From: Myxococcales bacterium
GTDB lineage: Bacteria > Myxococcota_A > UBA9160 > UBA4427
DNA length: 38,490 bases
Direction of reading: 5' to 3'
NCBI GenBank assembly: GCA_022563535.1
Contig: JADFNE010000041.1
Span: forward strand, 1-38,490
How positions within the stretch are numbered: the first letter of the stretch is position 1; each line of letters opens with the position of its first letter. Made by a program: the position numbers and the translations under genes. The notes below the pieces were generated by a model, which ran no database searches, had not been told where the DNA came from, and saw nothing but the letters and a program-made list of their open reading frames with translations. This document shows, piece by piece, positions 1 through 7,811 of the stretch.

Positions 1-312
1 TTGTTGGTCTCGAGCATCCTCGAAGAGCGAGAGCAAGATGATCTGGCGCCGCGCGGGGTGTCGTCCCGAGAGTTGCGCAACGCCGCAATGCTCCCGGCCT
101 TTGACGATCTACCCCTCACCGTGGCACTCGAGCACCGAGGACTGAGTTCGCATCCGGTCGCAGATCCGAGCAGTATGCTGCGTTGTCTCAATATGAATGC
201 GTTGGCCGAGCGTCTCGACATTGCGCTGTTTCCAGACGAACGTCCGGAGCGGTTCCTGGAGCGCATTCTGCCCAGGGACGCTCTGGTATTTTGGCCGGCA
301 GATCGGTTCTAG
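1..312 (+). CDS. Partial protein of unknown function (C-terminal end)
   Basis: An open frame runs from the left edge to a TAG at 310-312, giving 103 visible residues; the true start is outside the window. I recognise no domain. The visible part is soluble, rich in Leu, Arg, Glu and Pro, with no membrane segment, and ends in FWPADRF. The next gene starts 35 nt downstream on the same strand, so it may be the first member of the SET/unknown/PurO run. Coding status rests on frame length and codon use like the neighbours. Confidence 0.55.
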   Translation: MLVSSILEEREQDDLAPRGVSSRELRNAAMLPAFDDLPLTVALEHRGLSSHPVADPSSMLRCLNMNALAERLDIALFPDERPERFLERILPRDALVFWPADRF

Positions 313-347
313 TTGGTTGTTGGACAATCGTTGCGTCAGGGGGGCGA

Positions 348-704
348 GTGCGAAAGCAAAAACGAATTGGGCTCGGGCGGCCGGGAGCCGCGGAACGAGT
401 GAAGGTCTGGACCAGTCCCATTCATGGCCGCGGGTTGTTCGCGGCCAAACGCATCCGTCCGGGCGCTTATGTCGCGAGTTTTGAAGGGGTCTTCACGCGA
501 AAGAACGGGATGCATGTGTTGTGGATCCTGGACGAGGATGACAACGAGGTGGGGATCGAAGGGCGCAACGCCTTGCGCTTTCTCAACCATTCGAGCGACC
601 CCAACACTGAATTCATCGGCAATGAGCTTCACGCCCTGCGCAACATCCAGCTGGGCGCCGAACTCACGATCCACTACGGAGACGATTGGGAGCGCATCGA
701 GTGA
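348..704 (+). CDS. Small SET-domain protein (putative lysine methyltransferase)
   Basis: 118 residues from GTG at 348, preceded by a G-rich stretch (AGGGGGGCGA) that can serve as ribosome binding site; the frame opens earlier, but the upstream residues resemble no SET protein. Motifs seen in order: GRGLFA near residue 28 (SAM-binding start of SET), RFLNHSSDPN near 77-86 (the NHxxxPN signature) and ELTIHYGDDW near the end, where the Tyr is the usual catalytic residue. There is no Cys-rich post-SET region, as in many compact bacterial SET proteins. SET domains use S-adenosylmethionine to methylate protein lysines; the substrate is unknown. Its TGA overlaps the next GTG, implying translational coupling. 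Confidence 0.85.
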   Translation: MRKQKRIGLGRPGAAERVKVWTSPIHGRGLFAAKRIRPGAYVASFEGVFTRKNGMHVLWILDEDDNEVGIEGRNALRFLNHSSDPNTEFIGNELHALRNIQLGAELTIHYGDDWERIE

Positions 705-1153
705 ACGTGGAGCGAGGTCGCGCACCTTCGGTAGTCGAAGTGCGCGTGCCCGGTACAGGGCAGGGAGACGCCAAGCGGGATCACTCGCTGGTGCAGTTGA
801 TTTCGCTTCAACAGGTCTTCGACATCTATATTCCCGATGCAATTTTCGGCTTCGAAGCCGTTAAGCGATTTCTGGGGAAGTTGAGTGCGCTTTCCGAGGG
901 CGCGACGCTCTATCAGGGAGTCGAAGGCGACTGGTACCACGAGACCGAACCCGTACGGGTGCTGCGCATGTCGATCACGACCGTGACACCAGACGGAACC
1001 GTGTTGTGGACCGAAGAAAGTATTCGCGAGGCGATTGCAAACCTGATCTGCGATCTGACCGCGGAACTTCGTGACAACCACGGACATTTCGAGGATGCGA
1101 TTTTCTTCAATGATTGGCGAGCCAAAGGTACAGTGATCAAAGGAAGCGAATAG
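701..1153 (+). CDS. Conserved-looking protein of unknown function, 150 aa
   Basis: Starts at GTG 701, overlapping the SET gene stop by 4 nt (GTGA), and ends 1 nt before the PurO-type ATG. I do not recognise the family. The protein is acidic to neutral and soluble, without signal peptide or membrane helix. A central region (GATLYQGVEGDWYHE, then VLRMSITTVTPDG) alternates polar and hydrophobic residues like a beta-rich fold, followed by an amphipathic helix (EESIREAIANLICDLTAEL). Its position between a SET protein and an IMP cyclohydrolase suggests co-expression but gives no function. Confidence 0.7.
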   Translation: MNVERGRAPSVVEVRVPGTGQGDAKRDHSLVQLISLQQVFDIYIPDAIFGFEAVKRFLGKLSALSEGATLYQGVEGDWYHETEPVRVLRMSITTVTPDGTVLWTEESIREAIANLICDLTAELRDNHGHFEDAIFFNDWRAKGTVIKGSE

Positions 1154-1154
1154 T

Positions 1155-1880
1155 ATGGGTGCCATCGAACTCGCTGAACAGAATTTCCAATCTCACATCG
1201 CGCGCAATTCCTACCCGGGTCGCGGTCTGGTGGTCGGGAGATCGAGCGACGATCAGGCCTGGCTGCTGGTCTATTTCATCATGGGCCGCAGCGAACACAG
1301 TCGCAATCGGCGTTTCGTGGCGGAAGGTGAGGTGCTGCGGACCGAGGCGGTCGACATGAGTCTGGTCGAAGATCCGAGTCTGATCATCTATGAGGCGATG
1401 CTGGAGGGAGACGCGACCTATCTCGTCACCAACGGAGATCAGACCCGCACGATTTACGCTGCTTTGGCAAGGGGTGGAACCTTTGAATCAGCCCTTGCAA
1501 CTCGCGAACGAGAACCCGATGCACCCAACTACACCCCGCGCATCAGTGCGATCGTCGATCTGCGTGAGCAAAGCGCCAGCGTGACCTTGAGCATCCTCAG
1601 GGCGGATGGGCTCGACCCCGATCAGACCGATCGCACGACGTTTCGCCCCGGGAACCCGTCGGCTGGCTTTGGCTGGTTGCTCACGACGTATCAAGGAGAT
1701 GGATCTCCCCTGCCGAGTTTTACTGGGGACCCCCTGGCTGTTCCCTGCACGGGGTCGCCTGAAGAGATCCTTGAGTCCTATTGGAAGGCGCTAGACCCTG
1801 CGAACCGAATTTCCCTGGCGGTCAAATCCATTCCGTCGAGTGGCGGCGCGAGTTCGCTCATTATCAAGAATCGATTCTAG
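1155..1880 (+). CDS. purO: PurO-type IMP cyclohydrolase
   Basis: 241 residues. IMP cyclohydrolase closes the FAICAR ring to IMP, the last step of de novo purine synthesis. This is the stand-alone PurO fold best known from archaea, not the bifunctional PurH. Seen here: NSYPGRGLVVGR near residues 18-29, LVYFIMGRSEHSRNR near 38-52 (the family's most recognisable block) and YTPRISA near 117-123. ATG 1155 sits about 9 nt after AAAGGAAG. It follows the unknown gene by 1 nt and ends before a stem-loop, so it closes the operon. PF07826 also occurs in bacteria without proven activity, so the biochemical role is inferred. Confidence 0.82.
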   Translation: MGAIELAEQNFQSHIARNSYPGRGLVVGRSSDDQAWLLVYFIMGRSEHSRNRRFVAEGEVLRTEAVDMSLVEDPSLIIYEAMLEGDATYLVTNGDQTRTIYAALARGGTFESALATREREPDAPNYTPRISAIVDLREQSASVTLSILRADGLDPDQTDRTTFRPGNPSAGFGWLLTTYQGDGSPLPSFTGDPLAVPCTGSPEEILESYWKALDPANRISLAVKSIPSSGGASSLIIKNRF

Positions 1881-1890
1881 ACTCGAAGCT

Positions 1891-1916
1891 GCCCGGTGGG
1901 TCTTCCCCCATCGGGC
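1891..1916 (+). terminator. Stem-loop terminator after PurO-type gene
   Basis: Arms GCCCGGTGGG (1891-1900) and CCCATCGGGC (1907-1916) pair over 10 bp with one G-U and a 6-nt loop (TCTTCC). It lies 11 nt after the stop codon of the cyclohydrolase. The following sequence (TCATTC) is only weakly T-rich, so efficiency is uncertain. Confidence 0.6.
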
Positions 1917-2026
1917 TCATTCAGACCGATCGGCAGGACGACTGACGATTCATACGCTTCGCAGCAGGGAGTGCGTGTTTGTCCGATCCACCTGAAACCG
2001 ACGAAGCCGAGCCGAGCGTCTCGAAA

Positions 2027-2173
2027 ATGTCGATCGGGACCGCGACACATTTTCGCTGGCTAAACGGCATCGTGAAGTCGGTGGTGGTGATGAATCTGCC
2101 CTTTGTCGGCCGCCGGGCTACTCCCATGGTTTGCGGCTTTACGTCTGCTGTGTGGATCGGGATACTGCACTGA
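2027..2173 (+). CDS. Possible 48-aa leader or remnant ORF upstream of yciO
   Basis: An open frame from ATG 2027 ends with TGA at 2171-2173, which shares its last base with the likely ATG of the YciO-like gene (TGATG). The first part (HFRWLNGIVKSVVVMNL) looks like the beginning of a small membrane protein and reminds me of DUF5658-type starts, but the rest (after MNL) turns polar and Cys/Trp-containing and does not continue as one. It could be a translational leader, a truncated remnant or chance. Low confidence. Confidence 0.25.
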   Translation: MSIGTATHFRWLNGIVKSVVVMNLPFVGRRATPMVCGFTSAVWIGILH

Positions 2174-2784
2174 TGCGTCTGCGAATCGACATGGAGCGAC
2201 CCGCTCCCCGAAGGCTCGAGCCAGCGGTCGCGGCCCTGCGCAAGGGTGGCGTAGTGATCATACCGACCGACACCGGCTATGCCTTCGGCTGCGCGCTCTC
2301 CAGCGCAAAGGGCATTGCCAAGCTTCGACAACTCAAGTCGATCGACGAACGCTCGCGCAAGCCTCTTTCGCTGATGGTCAACGAGCTGACGGATTTTGGG
2401 AAATACGGAATCATGGACAATCGCGTCTTTCGCATGGCGCGCCGCATCCTTCCGGGCCCCTACACCATCGTGCTAAAGGCCTCGGTGGACGTTCCTCGCG
2501 CGATGAAGAATCGCGACCACGAAATCGGATTGCGAATGCCGGACCATGCGGTGTGCCGAATGCTGGTCGAACTCACGGGAGAGCCTCTGCTGGTGGGATC
2601 GGTTACGTCCGCTGAGGAAACCCCCGAAATGGAAGACCCCGAAATACTGGAGCTTCGCCATCGCTCCGACGTCGAGTGCGTCGTCGACTGCGGCGCCCTA
2701 TGGCCCGACCCTTCGACGGTCCTGCGCGCCGGTCGCGATGACATCGAAGTGGTGCGCGAAGGACAGGGTCCCATCCCCAATTGA
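2173..2784 (+). CDS. yciO: YciO-like protein (Sua5/YciO/YrdC family)
   Basis: 203 residues from ATG 2173; an earlier in-frame TTG at 2131 would add 14 residues unlike the family. Sua5/YrdC proteins make threonylcarbamoyl-AMP for the t6A modification of tRNA; the YciO branch shares the fold but its cellular role is less certain. Seen: KGGVVIIPTDTGYAFGC near residues 25-41 (conserved PTDTxY), KPLSLMV near 64-70, RRILPGPYTIVLKAS near 91-105, IGLRMPDH, and a C-terminal PSTVLRAG block ending in VVREGQG. The DFGKYGIMDNRVFR stretch resembles E. coli YciO more than TsaC. Apparently monocistronic. Confidence 0.85.
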   Translation: MRLRIDMERPAPRRLEPAVAALRKGGVVIIPTDTGYAFGCALSSAKGIAKLRQLKSIDERSRKPLSLMVNELTDFGKYGIMDNRVFRMARRILPGPYTIVLKASVDVPRAMKNRDHEIGLRMPDHAVCRMLVELTGEPLLVGSVTSAEETPEMEDPEILELRHRSDVECVVDCGALWPDPSTVLRAGRDDIEVVREGQGPIPN

Positions 2785-3353
2785 GAATGGGTGTTGGTGA
2801 CACAGTTAAGCGGCAAATCCAAATTATGTTGTTCTGAGGGGCTTTTCTTGGGGTAATACCTCGGTCTCGCCTTGATTAATACTCGCAAGCGGGCGCGGTG
2901 CTATTTGCCGTCCCCAACTCGCGGTTTACAGCGCTGTGGGGAATCGACGGTATCCGGGAAACTGCTTATACAGCGGCGATTTATCTAATAGGTTATGGGA
3001 AAACACCGGAGCATTTCATACGAGGAGCCCCGCACTGGTTCCCCGGGCATCCCCCCGGACTTTGGGGAGCGTAATTTCGGGGCTGCCCGGATTGTCGGCT
3101 GTTCGCAGGTGCACCGAGAGCGTTAATAGTCGCGCAGTCACCGATGCTTACGGACGGAATTTCCGTTTTAAATTTCACCGGTTAACACATTTTCGTGTCT
3201 CACGCGACCGCGTCCGCGAAACATATTCGCATCGAATTTGGCTTCGGCCTAATTCCCCGGCTTTTCGGGCAAACGCCCCATAGCTGTGCCGGTGGGCCGC
3301 CGTACTCTCCGTAATTCAAATGACCACGAAGCAACGTGGACCGGGGGAGACAA
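2785..3353. other. Gene-free region (~570 nt) before the response regulator
   Basis: No convincing gene. It is noticeably more AT-rich at both ends than its surroundings. A 115-codon plus-strand frame at 2936-3283 has no recognisable domain and a composition (many Arg, Ser, Pro) typical of chance frames. A short fold around CCGGGCATCCCCCCGG (3049-3064) is possible. The region probably carries the response-regulator promoter and might hold a small RNA, but I cannot show either. Confidence 0.4.
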
Positions 3354-3995
3354 ATGACGACAATCGTTGTAGCCGATGACCATAAAATTGTCCGAGAAGG
3401 GCTGGTAAAGCTGCTAGAAGCACGTAGCGATTTTACCGTAATTGGTGAGGCATCTGACGGAGAAGAGGCCGTGCAGATGGTTTTGGAAAAGCAGCCCGAT
3501 GTCGTCATCATGGACATCTGGATGCCACGGCTTTCGGGGATCGATGCGACCCGCAGGATTGGGAAGCAGGGTTCCCAGGCAAAGATCCTCGTGCTTTCGA
3601 TGCATGAAAGCCGGACCTATGTCGAAGAAGTGCTGCGGGCGGGAGCTTCGGGCTACATCGTGAAGAACTCGGCTTCATCCGATCTACTTCAGGCCATCGA
3701 TGCGGTGCGAGGCGGCGCATCCTACCTCTCGCCGGCGATCACCCAGCAGGTTGTCGATGCAATCGCGCGCCCTGGAGATTCGTCACCCTCCGGCGTCGCC
3801 ATGTTGACGGATCGTGAGCGAGAAGTGCTGCAGTTGATCGCCGAGGGTCTCTCGAGCAAAGAAATTGCCAACATGCTCGGGGTCTCGCTCAAGACGATCG
3901 ATTCTCATCGCTCGAACTTGATGGAGAAGCTCGATATCCACAAAGTTTCGGGATTGGTGCGCTTTGCAATTCGCGCAGGATTGGTGGAGCCCTAA
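3354..3995 (+). CDS. NarL/FixJ-family response regulator (REC + LuxR-type HTH)
   Basis: 213 residues. ATG 3354 is preceded by GGGGGAGA, a good ribosome binding site. The receiver domain (about 1-120) has the acidic pair in VADDH (Asp8/Asp9), phospho-acceptor Asp54 in IMDIWMP, Ser in VLSMHES and Lys in YIVKNS. A DNA-binding LuxR-type HTH (about 145-210) carries LTDREREVLQLIAEG and SSKEIANMLGVSLKTIDSHR. It would act as a phosphorylation-controlled transcription factor. The hybrid kinase 266 nt downstream is the natural candidate partner, though a terminator-like stem-loop separates them. Confidence 0.95.
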   Translation: MTTIVVADDHKIVREGLVKLLEARSDFTVIGEASDGEEAVQMVLEKQPDVVIMDIWMPRLSGIDATRRIGKQGSQAKILVLSMHESRTYVEEVLRAGASGYIVKNSASSDLLQAIDAVRGGASYLSPAITQQVVDAIARPGDSSPSGVAMLTDREREVLQLIAEGLSSKEIANMLGVSLKTIDSHRSNLMEKLDIHKVSGLVRFAIRAGLVEP

Positions 3996-4030
3996 CACCC
4001 CTTCCCAATATCCGCGAGATTCAGGCCCAA

Positions 4031-4069
4031 AGCGGCCGCGGTGCATTCACGCAATGCATCGCGGCCGTT
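4031..4069 (+). terminator. Strong stem-loop terminator after response regulator
   Basis: Left arm CGGCCGCGGTGCATT (4033-4047) and right arm AATGCATCGCGGCCG (4053-4067) pair over 15 bp with one G-U, loop CACGC; flanking bases 4031-4032 and 4068-4069 add an A-T and a G-U pair. The following TTCTCGTTC is moderately T-rich. It lies 35 nt after the response-regulator stop. Confidence 0.75.
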
Positions 4070-4261
4070 CTCGTTCCCGATCCCCGACATAAATCATCTC
4101 GGTCTTGCTGGCAAGTAGACCGCACCGGAACCCGTAAGAATCACGAGTGCGAGAAAGTCGCGGCAACTTGCTTATTCAAGCCTTCACCTGATGAGTTGCC
4201 GACCACTTGCCATTCCAGCAACACGCAACTTTTCCAGTATTGCTAAAGCCCGCCGCAGTAA

Positions 4262-6229
4262 TTGACGAAGCAATGGACGGTCCACGCGCAAGTCGCAGCA
4301 GGCGTGAGCAGAACTCAGGCGCGGTACCGATGGAATTTGATTGCGTACCTGAATACGACAACGGGGAGCCAACCGACATCCTTCGCCAGCGATCACGCCA
4401 ATGCACCGAGTCGGCGCGTCAAGCCCCGCGAAACTCCTACGCCCCAAACTCATCGCGCCCTGGAGACCCAGCGATCATTTTGTGAAATCGTCGCGACACT
4501 GTCCGGACAGTTTGCGAATTTGCCGGCTGCCGATGCGGGTCAGGGTGTAGACGAGGCGTTGCGTTTGATTGCGCTGTCGCTCCCGGCCGACCGAGTCGCG
4601 TTGTATCTGCGAACCGCGGATGCGACTTCATTCGTCGAGATCGCGTGCTTTGGCCGGGCCGCGGGAGACTTCATGCGCGCTGGCGATCCGCATGCGCTGG
4701 CGGCGGAGGAGGGTATCGAAGGTTTTGGCCTCACCGACTACCCGTGGCTCGCTGGTCAACTCGGCAAGTCGGAATCGGTCTGCTGGCATTCGATCGATGA
4801 TCTCCCCGATATCGCCAACGCAGAGCGTTCGTTTTTCCGGCGTCGGAGATTCGCGTCGCTACTGTTCGTTCCAATGATTTCCCACGGCGCGCTCGTGGGG
4901 TTTCTCAAGGTCGACAGCAACGAACTCTCCCGGCCGTGGTCCACCGATTCGCTCGCCCTCACCCGGGTGATGCTCGACATGGTTTCCGGCCTGCTCGAGC
5001 GCAAACGCAGCGAGCAGACCTTCGCCGACACCCAGGCGCGTCTGCAGACGACGCAACGCCTGGAAGTCGTCGGGCGGTTGGCGAGCGGAATCGCACACGA
5101 CTTCAACAACTACCTCACGGCGATTCTCGGCTACGGCGAACTGTTGTCTCTCGAGATGGGTGAGGACGGACAGGGGCAGGACGAAATTCACGAAATTCGC
5201 CGCGCGGCGGACCGGGCGACTGCGCTAGTGGAACAAATTCTCGGATTCAGTAGAGCGAAGAGCCACGATCCCAAGTTGCTCGATCTCAACAGCGTTGTGG
5301 CCCTCCTGGCCAAGATAGTCAGTCGCATCGCGGGCGAACAAGTAGAGGTCGTCTACCAACTCGGAGTCGAGATTAGGGCGGTACGAGTCGATCCCGCGCG
5401 CTTCGATCAGGTGATCTTGAATCTGGTCGCAAACGCGCGAGACGCCATGGCCCCGGACGGAGGCTTGCTGACGATCGCGACCAACGAAGTCCAGGTCGAC
5501 GGTACCTCCGAAGTTTCCCTCGATATCGGGCGCGCGAGTGAATCACTCAGTATTCATGCGCCAGCTGGATTGGTCTCGGGCAGCTATGTCGTATTGAGCG
5601 TGCTCGATACCGGAAGTGGCATGAGTGAAGACACCCGCAAGCGCCTGTTCGAACCCTTTTACACCACCAAGCGCGATGGCCGCGGGACGGGAATCGGTCT
5701 GTCCACCGTCGCGGGAATTGTCGAAGGCTGTGGCGGTTTGATCGTGGTGGAAAGCGAGATCGACAAGGGTTCAGCATTTCATTTATTTCTCCCGATCGCG
5801 AATGCCGACGCGACGTTGCAAGAGCCTGAAGTGAGCAATCGCGAGATCGCGTTGGCCCAGGGAGAGACGATCCTGCTCGTCGAACCCGAATGCGTGGTTC
5901 GCGGATTGTTTGAGCGGGTGTTGACCCGCTGGGGCTACGAGGTGCTTGCGGCCGAAGATGGGCCGGGTGCTCTGAAGATCTGCGCCACCCACCGAGGCCC
6001 CATCCACCTCGTGATGGCCGACCTCGCCATGCCACACCTTTGCGGCCGCGAAATCGCCGAACAGGTGGTCCATGCCCGCCCGTCGCTTCGCGTGCTCTTC
6101 ACCTCTGGCTACTCCGAGCAGGCGCTGCAGGCCGAAGGCGCGTGGGACGCGTCGCTACCGGTGGTCGAGAAGCCGTTTGCCATGCATACCCTGGCTGCGA
6201 AGGTCCGTGAGGCTCTCGAGCGCGCATAG
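4262..6229 (+). CDS. Hybrid histidine kinase: GAF - HisKA - HATPase - REC
   Basis: Up to 655 residues from TTG 4262. The start is uncertain because no in-frame ATG occurs before the GAF domain; GTG 4304 or TTG 4337 are alternatives. A GAF sensor spans about 75-245. The H-box is GRLASGIAHDFNN (His279) in the NtrB-like context AHDFNN. The ATPase has NLVANARDAM (N-box), LDTGSGM (G1), FEPFYTTK (F) and GRGTGIGLSTV (G2). The C-terminal REC (from about 535) keeps the acceptor Asp in VMADLAMP and Lys in VEKPF. Its first acidic site reads LLVEPE instead of the usual pair, so a Pro replaces one acidic residue. No membrane segments: a cytoplasmic sensor. Confidence 0.92.
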   Translation: MTKQWTVHAQVAAGVSRTQARYRWNLIAYLNTTTGSQPTSFASDHANAPSRRVKPRETPTPQTHRALETQRSFCEIVATLSGQFANLPAADAGQGVDEALRLIALSLPADRVALYLRTADATSFVEIACFGRAAGDFMRAGDPHALAAEEGIEGFGLTDYPWLAGQLGKSESVCWHSIDDLPDIANAERSFFRRRRFASLLFVPMISHGALVGFLKVDSNELSRPWSTDSLALTRVMLDMVSGLLERKRSEQTFADTQARLQTTQRLEVVGRLASGIAHDFNNYLTAILGYGELLSLEMGEDGQGQDEIHEIRRAADRATALVEQILGFSRAKSHDPKLLDLNSVVALLAKIVSRIAGEQVEVVYQLGVEIRAVRVDPARFDQVILNLVANARDAMAPDGGLLTIATNEVQVDGTSEVSLDIGRASESLSIHAPAGLVSGSYVVLSVLDTGSGMSEDTRKRLFEPFYTTKRDGRGTGIGLSTVAGIVEGCGGLIVVESEIDKGSAFHLFLPIANADATLQEPEVSNREIALAQGETILLVEPECVVRGLFERVLTRWGYEVLAAEDGPGALKICATHRGPIHLVMADLAMPHLCGREIAEQVVHARPSLRVLFTSGYSEQALQAEGAWDASLPVVEKPFAMHTLAAKVREALERA

Positions 6230-6366
6230 ATCGGCGATCTCGCCCCTCAATTCTCCCACCGAATCAATACCCAGCCGGGGTCACTCAATGGACTGCTAAC
6301 CCAGCAGCGTTCGGGTAACGTCTGGGCGTCTAGCCACTGTTCAGCTACTGCGGAGGTGCCCCCCTC

Positions 6367-7578
6367 ATGACCGATTGGTTGCGCGATCTATTCCGAGATC
6401 GCCCCATTTGGATCAACGCCCTGATGGTCTTCAGCGCCTTCATGGCCTTCATCTACATGCCCTGGGATATTTTCTGGAAACCCGTTGCGGAAGACCAAGA
6501 GGTCTGGTTTGGCATCATGTTTACCGGTTGGTGGGCCAAGCTCTGGGCCTTTCCCCATTGGTTCGTGTACGCCGCGGCCACCCATGGCTTCCGCCGCCGC
6601 CGACCGTGGATCTGCACCTGGGGCGCCCTCTACACCGCACAGATATCGCTGGGGATGTTGGTCTGGAGCATCGGATATTATGGGTTTTCCTTGTCGGGCT
6701 GGTTCTTTGGAATTATCAGTGCGGCGCCCTTTGCGCTCTTGAGTGCGGCGCTGGCCGACGCGCGCGAGCACTTCAGCTTCGCGCACAAATCCATGCGTGC
6801 GCGTTACGGCGAGTGGGCCTTGATCACTGGAGCCTCGGCGGGCTTGGGTGTCGAGTTTGCCCGTGCGTTGGCGCGTGAAGGCATGTCATGTGTGCTCGCC
6901 GCACGGCGCAAAGATCGTCTCAACGATCTCGCGCAAGAACTCGAATCGCACCACCGGGTCGAAACCAGAGTCGTCGAAGTGGACCTCTCGACAGCCGATG
7001 GCCCAGATCACCTGGCGGCCGCCTGTGCCGACCTGGAGATTGGCGTGCTCGTCAACAATGCCGGACTCGGGTATGTAGGACGTTTTGACAAACAGAGCAC
7101 CGACCGCTTGCGCGAGCTGGTGATGGTAAACTGCGCCGCGCCGCTGGTGCTGACCAGCAAGCTGCTGCCCGGTATGAAGGAGCGTGGGCGGGGGGCCGTG
7201 ATCATTACCGGGTCGGTGGCGGGGCGGCAACCCATTCCCCTGCACGGCGTCTACAGCGCGACCAAGGCCTTTGAACAGCTACTCGGCGAATCTCTCTACG
7301 TTGAACTGCGCGAGGAGGGAATCGACGTGCTCGTGCTCGAGCCGGGCTCAACCGAAACCGAGTTCCATGAAATCGCCGGAGAAATTCCCCACTCGGGTCA
7401 GACGGCCCTCGAGGTGGTAGAAATTGCGATATCGGCAGTAGGGCGGCAGCCCACGGTAATTGCGGGCTGGTTCAACTGGGCGCGAGCCATGGTGCCACCG
7501 CGCATCCTGCCCCGCTCGCTGATCGCTTATGTCGCGCGGGATGTGATCAAGAACCGGACGCCGATTGAAAATCGCTGA
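6367..7578 (+). CDS. Short-chain dehydrogenase with N-terminal membrane domain
   Basis: 403 residues. ATG 6367 follows GGAGGT by about 10 nt. The first ~145 residues contain three to four hydrophobic segments (INALMVFSAFMAFIYMPW; WFVYAAA; YTAQISLGMLVWSIGYYGF; WFFGIISAAPFALLSAAL) with conserved-looking Trp and Pro. From about 150 a classical SDR follows: TGASAGLG (cofactor loop), NNAGLG, the catalytic Ser in ITGSVAG, and YSATK (catalytic Tyr/Lys). AARRKDR after beta-2 suggests NADP(H). A membrane-bound ketone or alcohol oxidoreductase acting on a lipid-like substrate is plausible; the substrate is unknown. Confidence 0.85.
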   Translation: MTDWLRDLFRDRPIWINALMVFSAFMAFIYMPWDIFWKPVAEDQEVWFGIMFTGWWAKLWAFPHWFVYAAATHGFRRRRPWICTWGALYTAQISLGMLVWSIGYYGFSLSGWFFGIISAAPFALLSAALADAREHFSFAHKSMRARYGEWALITGASAGLGVEFARALAREGMSCVLAARRKDRLNDLAQELESHHRVETRVVEVDLSTADGPDHLAAACADLEIGVLVNNAGLGYVGRFDKQSTDRLRELVMVNCAAPLVLTSKLLPGMKERGRGAVIITGSVAGRQPIPLHGVYSATKAFEQLLGESLYVELREEGIDVLVLEPGSTETEFHEIAGEIPHSGQTALEVVEIAISAVGRQPTVIAGWFNWARAMVPPRILPRSLIAYVARDVIKNRTPIENR

Positions 7579-7588
7579 GGCGGGTGTG

Positions 7589-7671
7589 GTTGCGGGGCTT
7601 TGGGGGTGAGGCTCGGGGGGCTTGCTGTACTGGGCATGTTGCCATTTGGGCGATGAGGGAAAGGGTGGTTT
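7589..7671 (+). repeat. Left inverted repeat of RAYT element (REP-like)
   Basis: About 83 bp nearly identical to the reverse complement of 8575-8658. The inner part from ACTGGGCATGTTGCC to AGGGAAAGGG has one mismatch; the outer part starts with GTTGCGGGGCTTTGGG and is more diverged. It contains a hairpin TTGCC-ATTTG-GGCGA (7639-7653) that CAT/ATG extends after a 2-nt bulge. This fits a REP-type palindrome recognised by the transposase between the repeats. Confidence 0.85.
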
Positions 7672-7811
7672 CGGGAGTGGTAGTTGTTGACGGATATAGC
7701 GGCGGCGCGGACAGGGGGTGAATGAAAGTTCGCAAGTTGTGGTTGTGTTTATTTTGTTTATCTGACGCATTAATAGGTTGATAAGGGCGATGATTCTGCT
7801 ACATTAGAGGC

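Noticed and set aside
2936-3283. 115-codon frame in the gene-free gap
   Set aside because: No ribosome binding site, no domain, composition like chance translation.
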